Shown here: piece by piece, positions 54,301 through 64,000 of the stretch
How the letters are laid out: each line of letters begins with the position of its first letter
Numbering within the stretch: the stretch's first letter is position 1
Assembly: GCA_949752745.1 (NCBI GenBank)
Contig: OX457029.1
Coordinates: forward strand, 45,060,500 to 45,124,499
Direction: 5' to 3'
Length of the DNA stretch: 64,000 bases
Origin: Protula sp. h YS-2021
Taxonomy: Eukaryota > Annelida > Polychaeta > Sabellida > Serpulidae
The notes under the pieces: model-generated
Seen by the model: only the letters and a program-made list of their open reading frames with translations
Told to the model about the DNA's origin: nothing
Database searches by the model: none
Made by a program: the position numbers and the translations under genes

Positions 54301-56110
54301 ACTGTCTCAGTCGTCCAAGTTCTATTTACCTGTCTGCTCGTCTTAATCCGGGCATGTTTGCGATCAATGGCTAACTCTGTCTGCATCTGTTTGCATTTAA
54401 GCAGGCGTAAATCATGCTGTAACTTGATAAAAAATTTTGGATCAGAACCCATAGTGGCATATTTGGCTCGTGTTGTTCTCCCTGTACTGCCATTTTTTCC
54501 TTAGAGAAGCAGTTAGCATTTTCCTTTTCCCTTTTAGGTCTCCCACCGCTCCATTGTTGTCATGAACATCTTGTCTCTCTTTCGTTATCATCCATGAAGC
54601 ATTATTCTTTCTTCTTTAGACTGTGTTTTGGAATGTGGGGAGTCAATTCTCACGGATTTGACTAAAAAGGCCACTTCTGTAATAACAAATTTTCAGGCAT
54701 AGGATTGCAGAGGAGTTGCTATGTTTGTTGAGTTCTCAGCCCTCTTAATTTGTCCCTTTAAAGGGGTGCTGTATTCAAAAGCATCATACATATTGTCTTT
54801 TTTTTGGCGCTTTGTTCGACTTGATTCGATCTTTTGAGCCAAGACATCAAGCTGTTGCCTTCTTTCTTAATATACTGCGCTTTGATACTTTGAAACTGCA
54901 TACAGGCTGCCGTCCTCAATGTACCGCGTCGCTTTGCAACAGGGACTAATCCAAATCATAATAAAACAGAACAGATCTCTAAAAAGTGTGATTTTTCTAA
55001 TTACCTCAAATAGAACTGGTTATCAAAATATGGCGATACATACGGAAATGATACGGATGAATAAGGGCGGAAAATATGCTATGCTTCAGATCTTTGCTGT
55101 TGTTTTTACTTGGCAGTATTAGCTGTTTGTTGGCAGCTCGTTTCTTATCGCCCAATTACACTAGCAGATTGTTTTTAATCATTATATTCTGCCTTAAAAA
55201 AGAAATAAAACAGTGGTTGCACATTTTCGTCCACGGATTTGTGTGGAATTATTATACAGTTCTCGCCGACCTGCTATTGTCTCATAAATTGATGAATTCA
55301 TAGTCTATTCATAGATACTTTTGATCGAAATCGATGCCTTTAATTTATTGATACGCGTTTCATGAATAAAGTGTCTTTTAAATATAGAAACGATCATTGG
55401 GAGTGTACAGGATACCCTCCCACCAATTATGGATCGTAGTTCACGATAATTTATGACCATGTGTGTCACGTGTTACAATTGGCTGTTAGTTGTCAGCGAA
55501 TGGATAATTAGCACCTTTAGAGTAGTTCATGAATATATATATAATAAAATAAAAAAGGCACACTCAAGAAGTGTTAAGACCCTTTACTAAGTTAGACGCA
55601 TACAAGGGCTTGTTCTGTTTGTAACTTATTCCGATGTTGAAGTATTTTGTTTGCTATCTTTTGTGTCCCTTTATACTACACTTTGAATAACCCGATTTCC
55701 GGTGCTTCAAGCAATCTCGTCGCACTATTCCGATTATATGGACACTCTATGTTTCAATGCAATTGCCAAATAATTGTAAGTATACAAGAAATCCGATCAT
55801 GATAGGGTAAATATGCTACTTTACAATCGTGTAATATAAAGAAAATGTCCTTGTAAGTCCAGTTACGTTGCCTTTGTCCTGTTCCGTTCGTTAAAGTAAT
55901 AGAATACAATTCATTAAATCACTAATATATTATTAAACTGTTAATAATTAGAATACAACAAACTGAAAGAGGCAAAGAAACTTACAAACTTATAATTTTA
56001 GAACTTGCAACGAACCTTCTTCATTACTTTAATTATCTCTAAATGTTATTTTTTACATCAAGATGATAACAAGTAATGCATTTTTGTATATACCATGATT
56101 TTTCAACCTG
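51381..56110. other. AT-rich DNA without a recognised gene
   Basis: The longest frame is 177 codons (52854-53387, minus), with overlapping frames nearby. It matches no family I know and may be chance or a decayed element. Confidence 0.4.
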
Positions 56111-56165
56111 ACGGTTGCAATGAGTTTTAATAAATCTGATTCTGATTCTGAAAATCTGATTCTGA
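56111..56165 (+). repeat. LINE-type 3' tail with (CTGATT)n
   Basis: GGTTGCAATGAGTTTTAATAA followed by CTGATT units resembles the 3' end of CR1/Jockey-group LINEs. No coding part is seen upstream. Confidence 0.4.
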
Positions 56166-56689
56166 TTAATATTTTATTTATGCACAGGTAAACCTAATCC
56201 TTTCTGAAAATTTGTTGTTGAAAGAGAACATTCAGGCGCACTTTCATCTTTTCATTTTGAGTAGAGAAGCTGTATATGAAATATTCGTTTATTTAAAAAA
56301 TGCCGTAACGAATATGATTCGATTCTCCACCGAAAAGTTCAATGTAAAATATTCGTCATGAATTCCACAGGGACCCGAAGGCTTTGGCATATAGAGCTTA
56401 ATTGATTTAGCTTTTTGACTGTTTAGCCTTACCCGAACCAACCTGGAAAATCGAAGTGTTGGTAAACAAATACAGCCGTATGTGAGGGATAATAAGGGAT
56501 TTAAAAGAAAACTCGTTCAAGACCAGTTAATTGGTATTCATGTTACAAATGGAACTTTTTGAATCAAAAGACCACTATATTTTGCAATGGGGAGAACATT
56601 CGCTATGGTGTGGAAGAAAAGACGGTTCGATAGTTGCAAAACGAGGTAAGAATTGTTGTGGGCGTTGCTGTTCCATCCAGGCTAGCTCC

Positions 56690-57915
56690 GAGTTTAGCTC
56701 CAGGTCGGCTCTGACTTGTGTAACATCGTATATCTCTCTGTCAGAACTACGAAGCCTTCCACTTTTCCACTAATAGGGGTCAACTTCATATTCTGAGGCA
56801 CGAATCCTGCATACCAGCCCCTATTATTCAAATATTTACAGAAAGTGCATGCCTAGTCCCAGCGGACCCTTTCTATCTTCCAAGGACAGAAAGGGTCACA
56901 GTTCCTGCAATGGAAATAGCCATTGATCTCAATTTTCGAGGCTCTGGACACCGAGGCTCCAACTGCACACTGAGCACACTGAGAAGTACCCTGGCGCATT
57001 ATTTTCGATCTCAGCAAACTACGGTAGAGTAAAGCGTGGTTTTGCAACTAGTGATTCACCGTTATTGCGGGCGATAATGAGGATTCGCTATCCTGATCTC
57101 AAAAAAACATATTTTTCTCAGTAAAAAAAAGGTTATATGACCATAAAACTTGTGCGCCATAATTTATAATTGGGCCATTTATGTGTTGCACCTTTTCTAA
57201 AATAACGCCGTTGGCCCCAGTCGTGCGCCGAGATTTGAAAATTGACATCAATGACATTTCCTATCATAGGAACTATGACTCTTGCTGTCATAGGATGACC
57301 GCAAAAGTAATCTAGGACTAGTTCATGCCCAATATACCCTCTTCGTAAAACAGGCACAATTTTTAGTGCGCTGTATATCTTTTATTTGTTTATAAAAGTG
57401 CAGAAAAGTTAGCTTCCCCACCAACCTGTCAAATGTTTGTTTACATTCTGGCCTTTAAATGTCATGTGACCAAAGTCAAGTGCCAAAAAATTTAAATAAA
57501 GGGGTTATAGTTTATTTGTAAAATATATACTAAAATAGTTGATAGATGCAGAATTATGTATCAATTTATTTTGTACACCCACAATATTTGACGAACAATA
57601 TGTTCTTTTTGAAATACCATTTTAAAAGTTTTTTGGTGGATAATTGCAAAATTATTGTTACTTTTACACGTAATAAAGTATGCTCCCTGTATACAAACAC
57701 AGGTCAGTTATTGTGGGAGATTCGTGGTTACTTACGTATTATTTTCTTTTAAAGAAAGCGTAACGCAGAAGTTGTATACGATTACCGTTGTACTCTGAGG
57801 GCCTTTAGCAAATGCCAATAAAGACTTATGGGTCGTTGAATCTCGCACAAAGTAGCGACAGGAGTGCCTCAAAGCGAGCGCAGTTGACTTGCTTATCGTT
57901 ATATAGCGAGACATA
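56690..57915 (-). repeat. Repeat Y/Z copy B with repeat X inserted
   Basis: Z (56690-56835) and Y (57300-57915) are inverted relative to 1757-2660. Between them lies X (about 56845-57290), in the same orientation as 1104-1580. The Y-Z junction near 2335 of copy A is thus the insertion point of X here. Confidence 0.65.
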
Positions 57916-59004
57916 AGAAAAAGGCAAAGGGAAGAGAAGGATAAATGAACGATCATTCACGGTCGTGTATGCAATTATTGAATTAGCTTTTCACCTGTCC
58001 CAGCTTCAGCTCTTTCACTGTTCCATGGACTTGCATGTGCTATTCATCGCCCATTTAGTGCCTCTGCGTGCATTCGACAAAGTATACAAATGTAATAAAT
58101 GGATTCCGCTCTCCATGTGTTCCATAGACACCCAAACACCAGTACTTTTTCATTCGAAATCTGGCAGTGTTGTATATGTCAATCGATGTTCAATGTGTCT
58201 TATTGATAGCAAGAGCGAGCACTAATATATGGTACTCTGTGGAAACCATCGAGTGCCCTTTGCATAACAAGTCATCTAGACTATCAATGACGGCAACATT
58301 GACATGGAGATCTTATGAAAGCTCCACGGATGGATAGGTTTGGCTATGTTTTGCCAGTGAACAGATAAAAGACATTATTTCCCTATGGTCTGTGTTACTT
58401 TGAAGTTTTTGTTTCTTCTATGTAGTAACAATAATAATAATACTTGTCTTCAGTTGAACTTCCATATACAAATCTCTATAACCTTTTCCGTTTCCACTAT
58501 CGACACTTTTCTTTCACATTTATTACTATCGTTTGTGACATATTTCTAGTGATTTGTTGCTTTAAAACTATGAAAAAAAAACAGTAAAGCCCGGTAGTCC
58601 ATGGCAGAGAATAAAATATATTGCCTAAGCGGTGCTTATGAAAGATCACTGACAACCATCATGTACCATCAGTGCTTCATGACGGTTCCACGAATGAATC
58701 GATTTACAATGTATTTCAGCAAGCAGAGAAATAAACTATTTCCTCTGTCTGAAAATAACTATGGTATTTATCATCCGTCGAACTTCCATGTAAAAACTTT
58801 TCCAACTGATAACTATAGCATTCATGCACTTGTCACCTTGGTCTTTAACACTTACCGGTAACTGGGGGTCATGACAAAAACCGAGGATATACACAAGGCT
58901 TTCATAGCTTTCATAGAAATCTACCCCTGTCGTAATCTGTCTCTTACTTTTTCTCGAGTTTTAACAAGATTGTTTTGGCCACTATATTTCAGATCATCCA
59001 AATC
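57916..59004. other. No supported feature
   Basis: Only short open frames without motifs. Confidence 0.45.
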
Positions 59005-59850
59005 CTTGCTAAATACCTGATTTCCGGTGGAAAAGAATGAGTGGTATGGATTACACTCCAATATAGTCTAGGGAAAGTCGCAAGCAGCCTTTGCCTCAGG
59101 TCTTCATTTTGGGTGAATTTGCTGAACACTACTTTTTCCATCACCTCAATATCTGCTTCCTTCACTTTCTCGGATTGCACTCTATTCCCCATTCTTTTCA
59201 TCTGACCAGGATTGGTTTCCCGCATTATGCAGTCTGCTCTGTAAGCATCCCCTGCACGTCTGGCTCTGTGGTATTGAAAAGCTTGTTCCACACAGTTAAA
59301 AACTTCATTCTATGGTAACGTCGGATTTATAAAATTTGCTAAAGGGCAAAGGTACCCGTAGAAGCGAACTTGCGTGTCGTTTATGACTGCCGCTGTCCGA
59401 TATTGTGGCCTTATTTATGTCTGCTACGGAGTAAAATCTGCCTTCAATTTCAGTCTATCTGCAATCAATCTCACTTCTGAGCCCATCATCTTTGCACTCT
59501 TCAGAGACTACGACAGAAATTCTCGTTGCTTTGTGTAGGCTGATGGGGCATCTGGGTGTATTAAAATACAGGTACCACGTAGTGCTCTTCCGTTCTGCAG
59601 AACTCTGCTTTTATCCGTAATTGTGCAAAAGCGAGCAATAATTGACGCAGGTTGCTTAGGGGAGGATTTTGGGAATCTATGTGCAACGTCAACCGCACGC
59701 ACATTTAGATGCATCTTCTGGTGCAGCATAGTGTCTATAACTTGTTTACAGTCTTCCCCCGCTCTCTCCTCTACTCCGTCAAAGATTAGATTAATCTTTT
59801 GTTTTGTTTGAGGCGTCGAACCAAACATTGCTAATACATAGCACAAACAT
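59005..59850 (-). pseudogene. LINE ORF1-like and NADAR-domain relic
   Basis: From 59846 down, a transposase_22/ORF1-like reading (LIFDGVEERAGEDCKQVIDT, VRAVDVAHRFP, ASIIARFCTITDKSRVLQNG, then LRGTCILIHPDAP) runs to a stop at 59508. It resumes after frame breaks with GSEVRLIADRLKLKAD and FYGYLCPLANFYKSD, then NADAR/YbiA-type VEQAFQYHRARRAGDAYRA and FSKFTQNEDLRQRLLAT. NADAR enzymes hydrolyse N-glycosidic bonds in NAD/riboflavin-related or ADP-ribose substrates. At least three breaks make this copy dead. Confidence 0.7.
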
Positions 59851-59935
59851 TGCTAATACATAGCACAACAACTTCCTGGTATATAGAAATAAAATGTACA
59901 AAAGTATAAATTGTGTTTTTTTTTTCGCAAATGAC

Positions 59936-59958
59936 AAAAAAAAAAAAAAAAAAAAAAT
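59936..59958. repeat. Poly(A) tract
   Basis: About 20 A residues. May be a retroposon tail on the plus strand. Confidence 0.8.
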
Positions 59959-60314
59959 GCCGAAATGGAGGAATTTTAAAGATTTTGAAAAATTGTGTAA
60001 ATGTCTTTAAATACGTGAATCGTCAAAACCCAACCTCTCCAACATCCCTTTTCGGGTAGCTTCTACCCGGGAAACTCGTTTTTGTATATTAAATTATGAA
60101 AAAGTAACGTTCAGAAACATTTTTGTGGCCTAACAGTATTCGTTTCAGAGTTTTTCTCTTTTTCCTTGTTTGGTAACTCGGCTGGGTCATGTCCTTGGAC
60201 ATGCTGTTCAATTTTAGCCAGTAGCCTCTCTCGTAATCTCTTAACTAACAAACACGCCCCCTGTCTTTCACAGGAACAAATCGGACTGTGACATATAGTT
60301 AACAATACTGCTTC

Positions 60315-61304
60315 ATGGTGGGGCTGCGAGGCCGCCTACCTGAATTTATTAAAGTCTTTCTAGAAGACCGACGTTTTCGGGTCCGCCTTGGGGCCGTGTT
60401 CTCAGACTACTTCGAACAAGAGGAAGGTTTCCCCCAAGGATCCATCCTTTCCGTTCTTCTGTTCCTGATAAAAATAAATAGCATCCGACATAACATAAAA
60501 CAGGGGATAGACAGCTCACTCTTTGTTGACGATTTCGCAATATCTTGCAGAGCCAAGAATATGAAACTAATACAGCGACGCTTACAGCAGCACATACACT
60601 CACTGCAAACATGGGCTAACCAAAACGGTTTTAAATTTTCACAAACTAAAACAGTCTGCATGCATTTCTGCAATAAACGCAAACAACACGACGATCCCAT
60701 TCTATACATTTCTGGCATTCAAATACCTGTTGTTAAAGAAAACAAATTTCTGGGTTTACTCTTCGACTCCAAGCTAAGCTGTATCCCACACATCCAAGAA
60801 CTCAAACGAAAATGTCAAAAAGCACTCAATCTCGTAAGAGTAAAATCAGCCCATGACTGGGGCGTTGATCGGGATACAAAATTTATGCTTTACCGAGCCT
60901 TGATACGGTCTAGATTAGACTATTGCAGCATTGTCTATGGATCAGCAAGACCTTCATACCTAAAAATGCTAGACCCGATACAAAATCAAGGTTTACGACT
61001 GTGTCTAAACGCTTTTAGAACATCATCAGCAGAAAGCCTCCATGTGGAGGCAAATGAGCAGCCGCTTAACATTCGTCGAGTTAAACTCGCTATGCAGTAC
61101 ACAACAAAGCTTTATGCAAATAAGAAGAATCCCACCTACAACTCAGTCTTTGGATCAGATTTTTCTGGCTTCCATGAAAGAGGCCCTACCGTAATACCTC
61201 CATTTGGAGCGAGGGTTCAGCCTCACCTTGATAATGCTGACGTCACCATAGAGTCAATTGCAAAATACAGAGTACCAAAACTACCACAGTGGAAACTCAC
61301 CTAA
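60315..61304 (+). pseudogene. Reverse transcriptase part of the RT/RNase H LINE
   Basis: 329 codons open. EEGFPQGSILSVLLFLIKIN and SLFVDDFAISC (catalytic F-V-D-D) are RT motifs, then KTVCMHFCNKRKQHDDP, NKFLGLLFDSKL, IRSRLDYCSIVYGSARPSYL and FRTSSAESLHVEANE from the thumb. It starts within the palm, so fingers and endonuclease are lost. Confidence 0.88.
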
Positions 61305-61405
61305 CCTGTGGTACTAAAGAACCTTTCGGTCTATGCAAAGGAAACAACTAGCCCCTTTCTGTTTCGATCAAACTTTGCAGAGCTTAAGGAAGAATTTGAA
61401 GACTA

Positions 61406-61768
61406 CCATTTCGTCTACACGGACGGTTCAAAGCTCGACAACAAATCGGCAAATTGAAAACAAGACTTCCAAATGGTTCCTATATTTTCTCAGCCGAAAT
61501 TAAAGCTCTTCATCTCGCTATCCAGATAGTGAAGATCAGCCGATACAAAAAGTTATGTGTGTACTCTATGTCCGTACTGCAATCAATTGAAAACCTACAA
61601 ATATCAAACCCACTTATCCTTGACCTTCTGGAAAGGTATGACGAGGCCACCAAAGCTGGCAAAGACCTAGTGTTTTGGGTTCCAAGTCATGTGGATATCC
61701 GAGGAAACCTGCAAAAGAGGCTCTAAATGATAATTGTATCGATATGCTCATACCAGCCTCCGATTTTT
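61406..61768 (+). pseudogene. RNase H part of the LINE
   Basis: FVYTDGSKLDNKSAN is the first RNase H motif, followed by a stop. SAEIKALHLAIQIVKIS supplies the Glu motif, and VFWVPSHVDIRGN the His motif. Another frame break follows RGN. Confidence 0.8.
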
Positions 61769-61881
61769 AGGCCCCAACCCTTCGGATTGGGGCCTATAGA
61801 TTTGGGGTGTCCGTCCGTCTGTCCGTCCGTCTGTCCGTCATCGCTTTATACCCCTATGAATTTGGGGGGCGGTTGGGGCCT
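61769..61881. mobile_element. 113-bp MITE nested in the LINE
   Basis: Ends AGGCCCCAACC and GGTTGGGGCCT are inverted. Interior has a GTCC/GTCT tetranucleotide run. It interrupts the LINE between IPASDF and the KYHIRRYTKRLWQERWNK segment. Confidence 0.75.
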
Positions 61882-61904
61882 GCGTGTGTTTCACAAATAC
61901 TTAC

Positions 61905-62256
61905 TTGTAAATATCACATCAGAAGATACACAAAAAGATTGTGGCAAGAAAGATGGAACAAGCAAAGAAACAAGCTGTATGAAACAAGCCCGTTAGTCGG
62001 ACAAAAGCCCCCGCCACTTAACAGTGTTCGAGATGAAATGGTTTACCATAGAGCCAGAATAGGACATACATATATCACCCACAAACATCTTTTAAAACAT
62101 CCAAACATCTGTGTCGGGTGTCATGAACCTTACATCGTTAAACATATCTCAATAGACTGTACCAATTTCCAAGACGCTCGCTCACGTCATTTCAGAGCTG
62201 AGTCCTTGAGGCAGCTCTTTGATGAAGTAGAACCTAGCAAATTTATACATTTTTAG
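61905..62256 (+). pseudogene. C-terminal segment of the LINE
   Basis: KRLWQERWNKQRNKLYE, MVYHRARIGHTYITHKHLL, NICVGCHEPYIVKHISIDC: the Cys/His-bearing tail typical of RNase H-encoding I-group LINEs. Stops at 62254-62256. Confidence 0.82.
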
Positions 62257-62456
62257 AAATTAACCTGTATCAGTATTTCTAGTCGTTTTTTTACTTTATG
62301 ATTTTAGAATATACCTGGTTTTAGCTTACCTTGATTTTAACTTGTAGCATTGTCTTCTAGTCACTCATTACTGACATGTTCTGACACAATGTAACCCGCT
62401 AAGGGTCGGTCGTGTCGTTAAACAACTCATTTAACTAACTAACTAACTGTTTCTTG

Positions 62457-63845
62457 GTCCAGCTCCCGTATCTTTTGATTGGAAATGGAGTTAAAAGTAA
62501 CGTCTTACGTCAAGAAAAAGTTTTAGAAAATGTGAGAATTTGCTAAATATACCCATAAACATAAGCATTCTTATTACCTTAAAATATGTGGTTTCGTTCA
62601 ACATCCGATATCTTTAGAATGTTTTCGAATCGTTACGAATTCCAAAAGTGTTTTTAAACTTGGCTTTGAATTTCCCAATAAAATAATAAATTAAAATATG
62701 AAAACAAGCACGAAGCATTCTTTACAACGCATGAACGGCACAGTGCGTATTTTCCAGCGACGTTCCTAAGTATTCAAGGCCATGACGAAAGGCAATGACG
62801 TAGAGCGCACTGGATGATTAACAACATAACCCGACGTTTCAAAAGTTCATATTTGTTTGTATTGACGTCATGATGTCACCTCTCCACCTTTTTGGGCGGA
62901 GAGGTGAGCCGACCAAATTTTCTGTTTTTGTGCCAATAAGTTTTCAAATCAGTCCAATAAAAGTTCTTGACCAGAAAATATAATTTTTTCTTGAGTTGAA
63001 GTGCCGTATTCGCGAATATATTCTTCAAAGCCTTATTTTCTGCCAACTTTAGTTTTTTTTTAAAATTTTTTCTAAGTTATTTTCTACTTGTTCCAACTGA
63101 GCAAAAAAATCAAATCAAGGGGTTATTGTTTTTTCTCTAAAATATGCTAATAAACTGCAATATGCAGAAATAATAAATTTATTCCGTGCACCCTTAAAAT
63201 TTAAGGTGCTTTTTAGCCTAGCCGACTATCCAGCTATACTCATAACTCGTGGGGCATCAGTTTATTTTTTTTTTGGGGTGTTTTGCTTGCCTGTTATATC
63301 TTTAGTGCTGCTCAAGGTACATAATAATACTTGACAACTCGAACCTAGACCACTGGCACCTGAACAAGTGGCAGCTGACAGCTCGCACCCAGACACCTGG
63401 TCAACTCGCACCTGGAATATTTATTCTAAAAATATCAAGGGAGCGAAGGGGGTGGGTTGCACAGAGGAATCACAAATATATTTAAGACAAAAAGATATTT
63501 AAAATTGTTTACAATCTTTATTACTGCCATTGCAAATTATCTAACAGCTACATTACAATTTGTTTTGCAACTAGTCTTCAGCACTTTCTCCGTTTCAAAG
63601 TGATTCGCCTCTCTTTATTGCAGTTGCTGTTATTCCTCTATCTACACTGCAAACCTTTGTTATTTATTCATATTAATACTAATTATACAATAAACCAGTC
63701 AATCGCAGCATCTCACAAAGTTCGCACATGACGTGTCACTATCACTGTCAATCGTTTCCCTCTTGATTTTCTCTGTTTACTGTACGCCATCTAATGTTGT
63801 GCGCATTTGCAGTCCTTACAAATGCTTTGTATCTCGTAGCTTAAC
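62457..63845. other. AT-rich DNA without a supported gene
   Basis: A weak resemblance to repeat Y (GGGGTTATTG, ATTCCGTGCACCC near 63120-63200) is the only signal noticed. Confidence 0.4.
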
Positions 63846-64000
63846 CAGCCTCGGTGGCTTAGTGGTTAGAGTGTCTGCCTCGAGACTGGAAGATCGTGCG
63901 TTCAAACCCCGATCGGGTCATACCCAAGACTTTAAAATTGGGTTTCCTTGTTACTCTGTGAGGCACTCCACATGTAAGGGTTAGAAGGAGGGCTGGAATG
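63846..64000 (+). mobile_element. tRNA-derived SINE, cut by the window end
   Basis: Same family as 18241-18429: tRNA-like head with CCTCGGTGGCTTAGTGGTTA, GCGTTCAAACCCCGATC, then TGTGAGGCACTCCACATGTA and GGAGGGCTGGAATG. Confidence 0.9.

Larger units (their letters stand above)
60315..62456 (+). mobile_element. 5'-truncated non-LTR retrotransposon with RT and RNase H (I/Nimb-like)
   Basis: RT, RNase H and a C-terminal Cys/His segment follow in order, ending in a 3' UTR and a TTAACTAACTAACTAAC tail at about 62456. The endonuclease and ORF1 are absent. Frame breaks and a nested MITE inactivate it. Confidence 0.88.

Overview
The window is animal nuclear DNA. It holds one conserved, intron-rich housekeeping gene among many transposons, retroposons and simple repeats. 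Repeat content (tRNA-derived SINEs, an RT plus RNase H LINE with a TAAC tail, an ORF1-NADAR relic, Tigger, long-TIR elements) fits a lophotrochozoan, most likely a mollusc. That assignment is inference.

The conserved gene is POLR2B (RPB2, second largest subunit of RNA polymerase II), on the minus strand. Twenty-three coding exons were traced by homology and splice sites between 31169 and 16466. Their phases join without a break and give 1167 codons plus stop, co-linear with the 1174-residue human protein apart from seven residues at the N-terminus. Three oddities sit in its middle. Exon 12 exists twice (25211-25365 and 24107-24261), each copy exactly 155 nt with compatible phases, so they look mutually exclusive. 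The acceptor of the second copy is itself duplicated 60 nt upstream, in frame. The end of exon 13 with its 5' splice site has been amplified into a minisatellite of about 16 copies (about 21165-22425).

At 3138-11593 lies an 8.5 kb element with 3.1-3.3 kb inverted arms, flanked by CGGA on both sides. Its 2.0 kb core and inner arm ends hold two convergent genes: a PC4-like single-stranded-DNA-binding protein (6413-6955, +) and a C2H2/C2HC zinc-finger protein (7605-8339, -). Each arm carries a TATA box, a 9-bp repeat array, a CRE-motif (TGACGTCA) array, a perfect palindrome and two tRNA-like sequences. No transposase is visible. This is the best candidate for an undescribed system here.

Region by region: 1-3137 dispersed repeats; 3138-11593 the giant-TIR element; 11594-16465 mostly unannotated AT-rich DNA; 16466-31169 POLR2B with intronic MITEs, a SINE and tandem repeats; 31170-38800 dispersed repeats, a nested insertion with its empty-site copy, microsatellites and a LINE fragment; 41690-46870 microsatellites and a degenerate satellite interrupted by an LTR-retrotransposon remnant; 50134-51378 a Tigger remnant; 56690-57915 a second copy of the repeats seen at 1.1-2.7 kb; 59005-62456 an ORF1-NADAR relic and an RT/RNase H LINE; 63846-64000 a SINE cut by the window edge.
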